NCBI GenBank assembly: GCA_965211775.1
Contig: OZ242974.1
Location: 992,001-1,056,000, forward strand
Direction: 5' to 3'
From: Thiodiazotropha sp040506975
GTDB taxonomy: Bacteria; Pseudomonadota; Gammaproteobacteria; Chromatiales; Chromatiaceae
DNA: 64,000 nucleotides
A program made the translations under genes and the position numbers. A model generated the notes under the pieces. It was not told the DNA's origin. It did no database searches and saw only the letters and a program-made list of their open reading frames with translations. Below, piece after piece: positions 8,693-16,855 of the stretch; positions within the stretch are counted from its first letter, which is position 1; the number at the start of each line of letters is the position of its first letter.

Positions 8693-9364
8693 CTATGGCT
8701 TGTTGTCAGGTTCTAATCGTTGAAAATCTATTTCGGTAAACAGCTTACCCTGGAACCAGCCATTCCAATAGATTCTGTCGTCACGCAGCCGAGCGTACCC
8801 GCTATCGAGGGGAAGCGGGCGCATGGCGATGAAACGGATCTTATCGGCAGGATAGTCAACCTGCAAAGTCAGCTGCATGGGAAAATAACCGTCGAGGAAT
8901 CTGCGCATATAGGGACCATTGCGCAGTTGATAACTGTGCGGGCCTGACCGATGCAGTGAATGGCTCTCGGCCTGGAGACAGAGTAATGCGCCATGGCGTA
9001 CATCCCGAAGCTCGATCCTTGAGTCGATCACCCGGCTTGTACCGATATTCTCAGCCCTGAGCAGCTTGATATGTCGAATGCGCTGTGGGTGATAGACGAT
9101 CTCGAGGCGTGGAACGGCATCGAGATGCCTGTGGCACTGCTGTAACTCGACCCAACCGTCATGCAGGCTACCCTCACTGATCCGAATCCGGTTAATATGG
9201 TGGTGAACTGATTCTGCGGGTGGTGTCAGCAGGAACTCCAAATCGCCCTCATTGACCGCCTCGATGGTTGATTCAATATCTTCATCGGGGAATTTAAACG
9301 GCTCTTCCTCCGCGCCGGCAAACCACGGTAATAGAGAGAGGAGCAGTAAACAGATCAAATGCAT
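8693..9364 (-). CDS. Exported protein of unknown function
   Basis: A 223-residue protein with a short signal peptide ('LICLLLLSLLPWFAGA', cleavage near residue 18). The mature part starts with an acidic stretch and has many charged beta-type segments. It has no motif I can name. Conserved-looking pieces include 'HLDAVPRLEIVYHP' and 'LQVDYPADKIRFIAMRPLPLDSGY'. It is the first gene of the operon with nudE and cysQ (16 bp gap). Its start codon is only 17 bp from the divergent yrfG start. The consistent coding look of the frame and the signal peptide support a real gene. Confidence 0.75.
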   Translation of the reverse strand: MHLICLLLLSLLPWFAGAEEEPFKFPDEDIESTIEAVNEGDLEFLLTPPAESVHHHINRIRISEGSLHDGWVELQQCHRHLDAVPRLEIVYHPQRIRHIKLLRAENIGTSRVIDSRIELRDVRHGALLCLQAESHSLHRSGPHSYQLRNGPYMRRFLDGYFPMQLTLQVDYPADKIRFIAMRPLPLDSGYARLRDDRIYWNGWFQGKLFTEIDFQRLEPDNKP

Positions 9365-9381
9365 AGGTATAACTGTAAACG

Positions 9382-10050
9382 ATGATCGACTGGAACCAAA
9401 TCGATATTGTCATGCTGGATATGGACGGCACCCTGCTGGACCTTCATTTCGACAACCATTTCTGGCTGGAACATGTGCCCTCACGCTATGCCGAGGCAAA
9501 GGGCATACCTTTGGAGCAGGCCAGGGATGAGTTGTTGGCCCGTTACAAAAGCGTAGAAGGGACACTGGAGTGGTATTGTGTCGATCACTGGAGCCGTGAG
9601 TTGGAGCTCGATATCACCCTGCTCAAGGAAGAGGCGGATCATTTGATCGCGGTGCATCCCCATGTCATCGATTTTCTCGATCAACTGATGTGTGCAGGCA
9701 AGGAACGTATCCTGGTGACCAACGCCCACCAAAAGACCTTGGCGTTGAAGATGGAACGGACACGTCTGGCGGGTTTCTTCAACCAGGTCATCTCGTCACA
9801 CCAGCTGGGTCTGCCCAAGGAGCATCCCGAATTCTGGAACCGGCTGCAGAATCTTCATCCATTCGACAGGGAGCGGACCCTGTTCGTGGACGATAGTCTA
9901 TCCGTGCTTGCGTCGGCCAGTGCATATGGCATTCGCTGGTTATTGGCCATGCTCAAGCCCGATTCCAAGGAGCCGCCGCGAGAGATAGGGGAGTATTCCG
10001 CTATTCATGACTTTTCTGAAATCATGACCGGGTTGCGCTGTACCATCTAG
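9382..10050 (+). CDS. yrfG: GMP/IMP nucleotidase, HAD family
   Basis: A 222-residue HAD-superfamily phosphatase. The four HAD motifs are visible: 'MLDMDGTLLD' (nucleophile Asp and acid Asp), 'ILVTNAH', the lysine in 'LGLPKEHPEF', and 'LFVDDSLSVL'. The N-terminus 'MIDWNQIDIVMLDMDGT' and the overall length match YrfG, which dephosphorylates purine monophosphates in Escherichia coli. It is divergent from the unknown-nudE-cysQ operon. No gene lies within 240 bp downstream. Confidence 0.9.
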   Translation: MIDWNQIDIVMLDMDGTLLDLHFDNHFWLEHVPSRYAEAKGIPLEQARDELLARYKSVEGTLEWYCVDHWSRELELDITLLKEEADHLIAVHPHVIDFLDQLMCAGKERILVTNAHQKTLALKMERTRLAGFFNQVISSHQLGLPKEHPEFWNRLQNLHPFDRERTLFVDDSLSVLASASAYGIRWLLAMLKPDSKEPPREIGEYSAIHDFSEIMTGLRCTI

Positions 10051-10297
10051 TGGTTGTGATGACGTTGGCATGAATGGCGGCAATGAGAGATATTCTGCCG
10101 ATGAATCAAGTTAATTTTGCACATCATTACTGTTTATCCATGCCTGCAATAGCTGCAGCATCGATGCAAACTATAATTTAAGTGTGGACGTTATTTGATA
10201 CTGCAGCCTGTCCACGCACAAAAAACCGGATATGGATAAATTGATGGGATGGCCGTTTATTTATAATTGATAAATGGATAGATAAAGGAGAATCATC

Positions 10298-10924
10298 ATG
10301 TTTGGACGAATACTGTTTCCCGGAATCTGGAATAGAATTAAAGAATTGGAAGCGCGTATCGAGGAGCTGGAGTCTTCACTCGAAGGATTATCAGCAGGCG
10401 GCGTCGGTAGGCTTAACGACTATCTTTCGTTCCACGATCAGAATGAATGTGTAACCGCGCGCTTAACCGGCATCAATCTGCAGATTGTTAACGGTGAGGG
10501 CAACACCCAGAGTGTCAACTGTAGAGGTAATCTTATTCTCGGGTATAACGAACCCACCACGGAAGGGACAGTTGAACGTAGCGGATCGCATAACCTCATA
10601 TTGGGTATCAGGCACAGCTATGCCAGTTATTGCGGAATCGTCAACGGTGTTGCCAATAACCTAACGGGTGAATATGGCGCCATACTTAACGGCCAGGAAT
10701 GTTATGCCAATGCAACCCATGTCACCATCTGCAGCGGTTATGACCATAAGGGCAATGGATCATACTCAACCATATTGAGCGGTTTTGATAATGGCGGTCT
10801 GGGCAGCAGGGCGGTATTCCTGGATGGAACGAACAATCGTGCGGAGCACAGCCAAACGATCTTCATCGGCGGCTCGGGAGAGACATCGTCGCATGATGGT
10901 GAAATTATTCCGGCGATCCCTTAA
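10298..10924 (+). CDS. Coiled-coil protein with six 15-residue beta-roll repeats
   Basis: A 208-residue protein without signal peptide. Residues about 10-31 form a short charged coiled coil ('WNRIKELEARIEELESSLEG'). Residues 97-186 are six consecutive units of exactly 15 residues with a pattern like 'xxILxGxxNxxxGxY', for example 'CGIVNGVANNLTGEY', 'STILSGFDNGGLGSR' and 'AVFLDGTNNRAEHSQ'. The period and pattern resemble the head domain of trimeric autotransporter adhesins of YadA type. However, the export signal, long stalk and membrane anchor of those adhesins are all missing. The coiled coil may serve as a trimerising stalk. A strong ribosome binding site (AAAGGAG) precedes the ATG. Function unknown. 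It could be a phage-like fibre fragment or a cytoplasmic scaffold. Confidence 0.75.
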   Translation: MFGRILFPGIWNRIKELEARIEELESSLEGLSAGGVGRLNDYLSFHDQNECVTARLTGINLQIVNGEGNTQSVNCRGNLILGYNEPTTEGTVERSGSHNLILGIRHSYASYCGIVNGVANNLTGEYGAILNGQECYANATHVTICSGYDHKGNGSYSTILSGFDNGGLGSRAVFLDGTNNRAEHSQTIFIGGSGETSSHDGEIIPAIP

Positions 10925-11013
10925 TCGCGGTAACACTGGTTTGCTGTGCAGTATGACAGCTGCTCGATTGCAGTGAATCAGTGGCATGAAGAGATCAATG
11001 GGAATTTTGCATG

Positions 11014-11895
11014 TCATTTGGCGCTGTTTCGTTCTGTATCCTGTATCGCTCCGCTTGGTTGAGCATTGGCAGGCCCTAACTGTCTCAACATCGCCTCCAT
11101 TCGGATCAGCCGCTGTTCCATCTCCTCGGTACGGGCATTGATCCGGTGCACCTCTCCCGCTTCACCCTCGCCACTGTCTCGGGCGAACTGCTCATGCTCC
11201 CGCTGCAGGGTTTCCAGGACGATGCCGATCATCATGTTCAGAAAGACGAAGGCGACGATGAAGATAAAAGAGAGGTAGAAGGACCAGCTCAGGGGGTGCA
11301 CCGCCATGGTTTCGTACATCACATCGGTCCAGTCCTCGAATGTGGCGATGCGGAACAGGGTGAGCATGGCGATGGTGATGTTACCCCAGAGCTCCCTGTT
11401 GATCTCGCTGAAGAACATGCTGCCCATGGCGGCATAGATGTAGAAAATGATGAACATCAGCAGTGATACATAACCCATGCGCGGAATTGCCGTGACGAAG
11501 GCGTTCATCAGGATGCGCAATTCGGGAATGATCGAGACCAGCCGCAACACGCGGAACACCCGCAGCAGGCGTCCCAGCAATGCAGCTTCGCTATCGTCCA
11601 CCGGGATCAGGCTGGCGGTTACAATAAGGAAGTCGAAGATGTTCCAGCCCTTGCTGAAGAAGGTCTTCAGATTCTTTTCCGCCACCATGCGGATGATGAT
11701 CTCGGTTAGAAAGAAGAGGGTGATCCCCACATCCATGATACGCAATACCTGTGCTGCAGCAGCTGGTATGGGGTAGGTCTTGGCGCCGATCATCAGGGCA
11801 GAGATGACGATGACCAGAATGACAAAGGTTTCGAACAGCTTGTTGGAACGCAGTTGTTCAAACCGGTCGCGCAATGTCACTGAATTGAGAGTCAT
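11014..11895 (-). CDS. Voltage-gated cation channel, one-repeat bacterial type
   Basis: A six-transmembrane channel subunit of the NaChBac/NavAb kind, 293 residues from the ATG at 11895; the frame extends to 11943. S1-S4 make a voltage sensor. S4 carries four arginines at every third position ('GRLLRVFRVLRLV'). S5, a pore helix and S6 follow ('FVFLNMMIGIVLETL'). The C-terminus ends in a coiled coil ('RTEEMEQRLIRMEAMLRQL') that should tetramerise the channel. The selectivity filter reads 'TFEDWTD' instead of the 'TLESW' type of sodium channels. A TATAAT sequence around 11938 lies just upstream of the chosen start and could be the -10 element. No neighbour suggests a specific role. Confidence 0.88.
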   Translation of the reverse strand: MTLNSVTLRDRFEQLRSNKLFETFVILVIVISALMIGAKTYPIPAAAAQVLRIMDVGITLFFLTEIIIRMVAEKNLKTFFSKGWNIFDFLIVTASLIPVDDSEAALLGRLLRVFRVLRLVSIIPELRILMNAFVTAIPRMGYVSLLMFIIFYIYAAMGSMFFSEINRELWGNITIAMLTLFRIATFEDWTDVMYETMAVHPLSWSFYLSFIFIVAFVFLNMMIGIVLETLQREHEQFARDSGEGEAGEVHRINARTEEMEQRLIRMEAMLRQLGPANAQPSGAIQDTERNSAK

Positions 11896-12029
11896 GACCA
11901 ATATCGGGTAAAGGGCTGTAATAATGAGGCGCGCATTATACAAGCATCAGATGAAAAAACAGTACTGTGGTAGTGTGCGTTTAGTGTAGATATGCCGGGG
12001 AGAGTTCCCGTGTTGGGCCCTCGGCTGAA

Positions 12030-12392
12030 TCAACGTCCCCAGGTCTTGAAGCGCTTTTTGCAGTATGCCAGCAATTCGGCATAGTTACGGAAGTAGAGTT
12101 GGAAGCCGTTTTCCGCCGGGGCATCGAACTCGCACCAGTCATTGTCGTAGTCACGACAGATCTGTGGCCGTTGATCGTAGATACCGCAGGCACCCTCCGG
12201 ACCCAGGTGTTCGCAGCTGCCCTGGAAGAGAAGAAACCAGCCGTCCTCGTCCTTGTAGATCTCAACACCCTGGTGAGAGACCTGCCACAGCAGGTGCTCG
12301 AAATCCGCCTTGGATCTCGGGGCGACGCCGATGGCCTCCGTGGTGTAGGTACAGCATTTCGAGTTGAGGCAACGACTGCATTTGCCGTCCAT
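12030..12392 (-). CDS. YkgJ-family cysteine cluster protein
   Basis: A 120-residue protein of the YkgJ (UPF0153, putative zinc/iron-chelating) family. Its cysteines are arranged as 'CSRCLNSKCC' at the N-terminus, 'GSCEHLGPEGACGIYDQRPQ' in the middle and then 'ICRDYDNDWC' with a last Cys in 'AYCKKRF'. The family is thought to bind a metal or iron-sulfur centre, and its biochemical role is unsettled. The start codon is 5 bp downstream of the rhlB stop on the same strand, so the two are probably co-transcribed. Confidence 0.85.
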   Translation of the reverse strand: MDGKCSRCLNSKCCTYTTEAIGVAPRSKADFEHLLWQVSHQGVEIYKDEDGWFLLFQGSCEHLGPEGACGIYDQRPQICRDYDNDWCEFDAPAENGFQLYFRNYAELLAYCKKRFKTWGR

Positions 12393-12397
12393 GGGGG

Positions 12398-13759
12398 TTA
12401 TTCTTTATTGCCGCTTTGCGGCGGTTTGGGACCGTGACGACGCCGGCGCCGCTTCTTCGGTTTCTCGCCGTCCTTGGGTTTGTGGCTCTTGTGGTGATGC
12501 CCTTTGCCGTGCCCTTTGTGTCCATCTTTGCCGCGATGGGGTTGACGCGAGCCCTTTTTGGGATAGACCCTGCTGTTGGGATCGATATCCGCCAGCAGTG
12601 CCGGGTCGACGGTCTGGGTTTGGATGGCATGGCCCACGAAGGCCTCGATGTCGGGCAGGGAGAAGGCGTAGGTCTCGCAGGCGAAACTGATGGCATCGCC
12701 GCTGGCGCCGGCCCGCGCGGTACGGCCGATCCGGTGCACGTAATCCTCGGCGTCCTCCGGCAGGTCGTAGTTGATCACGTGGGTGACATCCGGGATATGC
12801 AGTCCGCGGGCCGCCACATCGGTGGCTACCAGCACCGCCAGCTCACCCTCCTGGAAACGCTTTAACAGACTCAGGCGTTTCTTCTGCGGCACGTCGCCGG
12901 AGAGTACGGCGGTGTCGATGCCATTGCCCTGCAGGAATCCCCAGACCTTGTCCGCCATCCGCTTGGTGTTGACAAAGACGATTGTCCGCGCTTCCGTCAT
13001 GGTTTGCATCAGACCGACCAGGAGCGGGATTTTTTCTTCGTTGGCGGTCATGTAGCAGGTTTCAGTGATCTTGTCCGCAGTGACCTGCTCCGGTGCCACC
13101 TCCACACTTTGCGGGTTGTTCATATGCTCATAGGCGAGCTCGTCCACCCGAAAGGATAGGGTGGCGGAGAAGAGCATGCCGAGTCTTTTTTGGGGTGGAG
13201 GACAGCGGCGCATCATGTAGCGGATATCCTTGATGAAGCCGAGGTCGAACATACGGTCCGCCTCGTCCAGCACCAGCACCTGGATCGCCTTGAGGTCGTA
13301 GACGTGCTGTTTGTAGTAATCGATTAATCTACCGGGTGTGCCGATCAGAATATCGACCCCTGACTCGAGCTGCTTGCGCTGTTTATCGTAGCCTGTGCCG
13401 CCGAAGACTGCCGCCGAGGTGAAATCGGTATATTTGGTAAGCGCTTGCGCATCGTTGTAGATCTGTACCGCCAGTTCGCGGGTCGGGGCCAGGATCAGGG
13501 CGCGGGGCTGGTTGACCCTACGCTCCTCATGCGCTGGATGCCGCAGTAGATGGTTCAGCGTGGCGATCAGAAAAGCAGCCGTCTTGCCGGTACCGGTCTG
13601 GGCTTGTCCCGCCAGGTCCTTGCCGGCAAGGGCGATGGGCAGGCTCTCGGCCTGGATAGGGGTGCAGTATTCGAAGCCGGCCTCACGAATGCCCTGCAGG
13701 ACGGATTCGGGTAGATCGAAGCTGTCGAAGCCAATATTGGTAAGGTGTTTATCAGTCAT
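12398..13759 (-). CDS. rhlB: DEAD-box RNA helicase RhlB
   Basis: RhlB unwinds RNA for the degradosome in Gammaproteobacteria. From the ATG at 13759 it is 453 residues. The N-terminus 'MTDKHLTNIGFDSFDLPESV' is of RhlB type, and the upstream part of the open frame (to 14023) looks non-coding. Helicase motifs: Q-motif 'CTPIQAESLP', Walker A 'AQTGTGKT', 'PTRELAVQ', 'DEAD' in 'VLDEADRMFDLGF', 'SAT', 'ATDVAARGLHIP' and 'HRIGRTARAG'. The C-terminal tail is basic ('KKRRRRRHG') and rich in His/Lys, which fits RNA binding. It is followed by the YkgJ-family gene. Confidence 0.92.
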   Translation of the reverse strand: MTDKHLTNIGFDSFDLPESVLQGIREAGFEYCTPIQAESLPIALAGKDLAGQAQTGTGKTAAFLIATLNHLLRHPAHEERRVNQPRALILAPTRELAVQIYNDAQALTKYTDFTSAAVFGGTGYDKQRKQLESGVDILIGTPGRLIDYYKQHVYDLKAIQVLVLDEADRMFDLGFIKDIRYMMRRCPPPQKRLGMLFSATLSFRVDELAYEHMNNPQSVEVAPEQVTADKITETCYMTANEEKIPLLVGLMQTMTEARTIVFVNTKRMADKVWGFLQGNGIDTAVLSGDVPQKKRLSLLKRFQEGELAVLVATDVAARGLHIPDVTHVINYDLPEDAEDYVHRIGRTARAGASGDAISFACETYAFSLPDIEAFVGHAIQTQTVDPALLADIDPNSRVYPKKGSRQPHRGKDGHKGHGKGHHHKSHKPKDGEKPKKRRRRRHGPKPPQSGNKE

Positions 13760-14160
13760 GACGGGCAAGGATACAGTAAATCGTCCGCAGGCACGATGGT
13801 TCCCTGTTCCGCTAATGAGGGAGAGTGGTTGATTGAAAAATTCAGTCCACAAATTAACCCGCATAAACGCAAATATATATAGCAGCACAGAGTAGCGTGG
13901 TATCTGGCTTGCTGGGTATGCAGTATCAGCAGGTGCGCTGACGTAATATCTTTTATTTATCATATGCTTGCATGGAATGAGGTGGCTGCATTTCTTGTGT
14001 GTTGCCAGCAGATTTGAAAACAACTATTGGTCCCGCAACATGCCTGCGAATGACTGTGCTTGAACATCAGCGTTCATCAGCGGACTAAAAAATCGACCAT
14101 TTAACAGTTTCCGGAGGTTGCACGCCCAAGATGTCGTAGAATCCCGTACAATTCACACCT
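13760..14160. other. Intergenic region upstream of rhlB and rlmH
   Basis: About 400 bp between the divergent rhlB and rlmH starts. No gene is convincing here; the rhlB frame stays open but lacks coding character. Promoters for both genes are expected. A TACAAT at about 14148 just ahead of rlmH is a possible -10 element. Nothing else stands out. Confidence 0.4.
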
Positions 14161-14634
14161 ATGAATATCTATCTGATATCCGTGGGAAACCGCATGCCAC
14201 GCTGGGTTGCTGAGGGGTATGGGGAGTATGCACGCCGGTTATCTGCTGAATGTACCTTGCAGCTGATCGAGATCGCACCGGGCCATCGTGGTAAGAACGC
14301 CGATATTGCACGGGCGATGCGCGATGAGGGCGAACGGATGCTCAAGTCGATCCCCAAGGGCTGCCAGGTACTGGCGCTGGATGTCACCGGCAGTGCCTGG
14401 AGTACGGAGCGCTTGTCGGGCAAGCTTGAGCAGTGGATGTCGGGTGGCCGCGATATCGCATTGCTGGTGGGTGGACCTGAAGGATTGGCGCCAGAGTGTC
14501 TGCAACGGGCGGATGGGCGGTGGTCCCTGTCTCCCCTGACCCTTCCCCATCCCCTGGTCAGAGTGGTGGTCTCCGAGCAGCTGTATCGGGCCTGGAGTAT
14601 GATACGCAACCATCCATACCATCGGGCGGGGTAG
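14161..14634 (+). CDS. rlmH: 23S rRNA pseudouridine-1915 N3-methyltransferase
   Basis: RlmH (SPOUT family) methylates pseudouridine 1915 of 23S rRNA in the assembled ribosome. The 157-residue protein has the family's N-terminus ('MNIYLISVGNRMPRWV'), the SAM-binding knot segments ('LALDVTG', 'LLVGGPEGL') and the conserved C-terminus 'EQLYRAWSMIRNHPYHRAG'. It is usually preceded by rsfS in other Gammaproteobacteria; here the upstream region holds rhlB on the other strand. It heads the co-directional run through maf and rng. Confidence 0.95.
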   Translation: MNIYLISVGNRMPRWVAEGYGEYARRLSAECTLQLIEIAPGHRGKNADIARAMRDEGERMLKSIPKGCQVLALDVTGSAWSTERLSGKLEQWMSGGRDIALLVGGPEGLAPECLQRADGRWSLSPLTLPHPLVRVVVSEQLYRAWSMIRNHPYHRAG

Positions 14635-14670
14635 TGGCCTGAAGTGTGTGCAACACCGGTTGCAGAGGGC

Positions 14671-14717
14671 GGCTGCAATAAAAATCCCGATATGAACAGC
14701 TGCAGCCGTTCGGGATT
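14671..14717. other. Two interleaved inverted repeats between rlmH and maf
   Basis: GGCTGCA (14671-14677) pairs with TGCAGCC (14701-14707), and AATCCCGA (14683-14690) pairs with TCGGGATT (14710-14717). The two stems interlock, so they would exclude each other or form a pseudoknot. There is no T-run directly after either stem, so a simple terminator is not certain. Confidence 0.4.
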
Positions 14718-14768
14718 AAGATAAAAAGTACAAAAAAATTGGATGTCATCAAGAGGAAACTGCCCATT

Positions 14769-15380
14769 ATGAAGGAGAATCCTGTCATCTACCTGGCATC
14801 CCGCTCGCCTCGCCGGAGGGCATTGCTGAACCAGATCGGCATCAGCCACGCCCTGCTCGAGATCGATATTGATGAACAGCAGCGGCCTGATGAAGAGCCG
14901 ATAGCCTATGTGATGCGCCTGGCGAGGGAGAAGGCAGAGGCGGGGGCCGGCCTGGCCGCAGGGTGTGAATCTTTGCCGGTACTGGCCGCTGACACTAGCG
15001 TTGTGGTTGAGAACAGGGTGCTGGGTAAGCCAATGGACAGAGACCATGGGTTGTGGATGCTGAAACAGTTGTCGGGCAGGACCCATCAGGTCTATACCGC
15101 GGTGGCGCTGGATTGGCGGGGTATTGAAATGGAGCTAAGTCGCAGCGAGGTCAGCTTCAGGGTGCTGAGCGAGGCGGAAATGACAGCCTATTGGGCTACG
15201 GGCGAACCTGCCGATAAAGCAGGGGGTTATGCCATCCAGGGGGGTGGGGCGCGCTTTGTCAGTATGTTGCATGGGAGTTATTCGGGGGTGATGGGATTGC
15301 CCCTGTTCGAGACAGCGGAATTACTTAGCCGCAGCGGCATCCAATTTGATAATGAAAATAAGGGCGTAATTGATGTATGA
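14769..15380 (+). CDS. maf: Maf-family nucleoside triphosphate pyrophosphatase
   Basis: A 203-residue Maf/YhdE-type pyrophosphatase that hydrolyses dTTP, UTP or modified pyrimidine triphosphates to monophosphates. Motifs: 'YLASRSPRRRALLNQIG' at the N-terminus, 'AREKA', 'LAADTSVVVENRVLGKP' and 'GGYAIQGGGARFV'. I chose the ATG at 14769, with GAGGAA about ten bases upstream; a TTG at 14739 is also in frame. The last four bases overlap the rng start (ATGA), which indicates translational coupling. The maf-rng-yhdP order is standard. Confidence 0.93.
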   Translation: MKENPVIYLASRSPRRRALLNQIGISHALLEIDIDEQQRPDEEPIAYVMRLAREKAEAGAGLAAGCESLPVLAADTSVVVENRVLGKPMDRDHGLWMLKQLSGRTHQVYTAVALDWRGIEMELSRSEVSFRVLSEAEMTAYWATGEPADKAGGYAIQGGGARFVSMLHGSYSGVMGLPLFETAELLSRSGIQFDNENKGVIDV

Positions 15381-16831
15381 GTGAAGAGATATTGATAAAT
15401 GTGACACCGCCCGAGACTCGGGTTGCGGTAATCGAGAACGGTGCGGTGCAAGAGGTGATCATCGAACGCTACGGCAAGCGTGGTCTGGTCGGCAATGTCT
15501 ATAAGGGCAAGGTATGCCGGGTGTTGCCCGGTATGCAGGCGGCATTTGTCGATATCGGTCTGGAGCGGGCGGCGTTCCTGCACGTATCCGATATAGGGGA
15601 AACAACCGACAAGCCCAAGACGGACAACATCCATGAACTGTTGCGCGAAGGCGACTATGTGATCGTGCAGGTGCTGAAGGATCCCATCGGCACAAAGGGT
15701 GCCCGCCTGACGACCAATATCTCCATACCTTCACGCCATCTGGTATTTATGCCTTCACTGGGGAATATGGGCATTTCGCAGCGAATCGAGGCCGAGGATG
15801 AACGCCAGCGCCTGCGTGAACTGTTGAACCAAGTGGCCGAGGCGGGGGAGATATCCGGTGGCTACATCGCCCGTACCGCGGCCGAGGGCGTCGATGAGCT
15901 CTCGTTGCAAGCGGATATGCGATTCCTGGCGCGTCTCTGGTCGTCGATTCAGGAGAAGAGCAAATTGCATAATGGTATCGAGTTGATCCATGAAGACCTC
16001 TCGCTACCCCTGCGCTCGCTTCGCGACCTGGTCGGTCCCGATGTGGAGAAGGTGCGTATCGATTCCAAGGAGACCCACCAAAAGGCGATCACCTTCGCGC
16101 AGAAATTCATCCCCGACATCAAACAGTTTATCGAGTATTACCCGGGTCAGCGGCCGCTGTTTGATCTGTACGGGGTCGAAGATGAGATTCAGAAGGCCCT
16201 GGAACGCAAGGTGCAGCTCAAATCGGGTGGACATCTGGTGATCGATCAGACCGAAGCGATGACCACTATCGATGTCAATACCGGGGCCTTCGTAGGCCAT
16301 AGAAATTTAGAGGAGACCATATTCAAGACAAACCTGGAGGCGGCGCAAGCCATCTGCCGGCATCTGCGTCTGAGAAACCTGGGTGGAATCATTATTATCG
16401 ATTTTATCGATATGCTTGATCCCGAACACCGACGACAGGTATTGCGTGCCCTGGAGAAGTGCCTGGCTCATGATCATGCGCGTACGCAAATCACCGAGGT
16501 CTCTTCTCTTGGGCTGGTGGAGATGACCCGTAAACGCATTCGTGAATCCCTGGAACATGTACTCTGCGAACCCTGTCCCTGCTGCGGTGGCCGGGGTTCC
16601 ATGAAAACGGCTGAGACAACCTGCTACGAGATCTTCAGGGAGATTCTCCGGGAGTCGCGCCAATTCGATGTGGAGTCTCTGCTGGTGCTGGCATCACAAG
16701 AGGTGATCGACAGGCTCCTGGACGAGGAATCCACTCATCTGGCGGAGCTGGAGCAGTTTATCGGACACCCAATCAAGCTGCAGGTGGAGATGCTTTACAC
16801 CCAGGAGCACTATGACGTCGTGCTGGTGTGA
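15377..16831 (+). CDS. rng: Ribonuclease G
   Basis: RNase G of 484 residues, the endonuclease that trims the 16S rRNA 5' end and some mRNAs. It starts with the typical 'MSEEILINVTPPETRVAVIE' and an S1 RNA-binding domain (about residues 38-125). The catalytic Asp pair lies in 'TTIDVNTGAFVG' and 'IIIDFIDM'. The zinc-link cysteines are in 'CEPCPCCGGRG'. Length matches RNase G and not the longer RNase E. The start overlaps the end of maf. Confidence 0.95.
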   Translation: MSEEILINVTPPETRVAVIENGAVQEVIIERYGKRGLVGNVYKGKVCRVLPGMQAAFVDIGLERAAFLHVSDIGETTDKPKTDNIHELLREGDYVIVQVLKDPIGTKGARLTTNISIPSRHLVFMPSLGNMGISQRIEAEDERQRLRELLNQVAEAGEISGGYIARTAAEGVDELSLQADMRFLARLWSSIQEKSKLHNGIELIHEDLSLPLRSLRDLVGPDVEKVRIDSKETHQKAITFAQKFIPDIKQFIEYYPGQRPLFDLYGVEDEIQKALERKVQLKSGGHLVIDQTEAMTTIDVNTGAFVGHRNLEETIFKTNLEAAQAICRHLRLRNLGGIIIIDFIDMLDPEHRRQVLRALEKCLAHDHARTQITEVSSLGLVEMTRKRIRESLEHVLCEPCPCCGGRGSMKTAETTCYEIFREILRESRQFDVESLLVLASQEVIDRLLDEESTHLAELEQFIGHPIKLQVEMLYTQEHYDVVLV

Positions 16832-16855
16832 TGTCTGTCCCCACCTACCCTTCAG

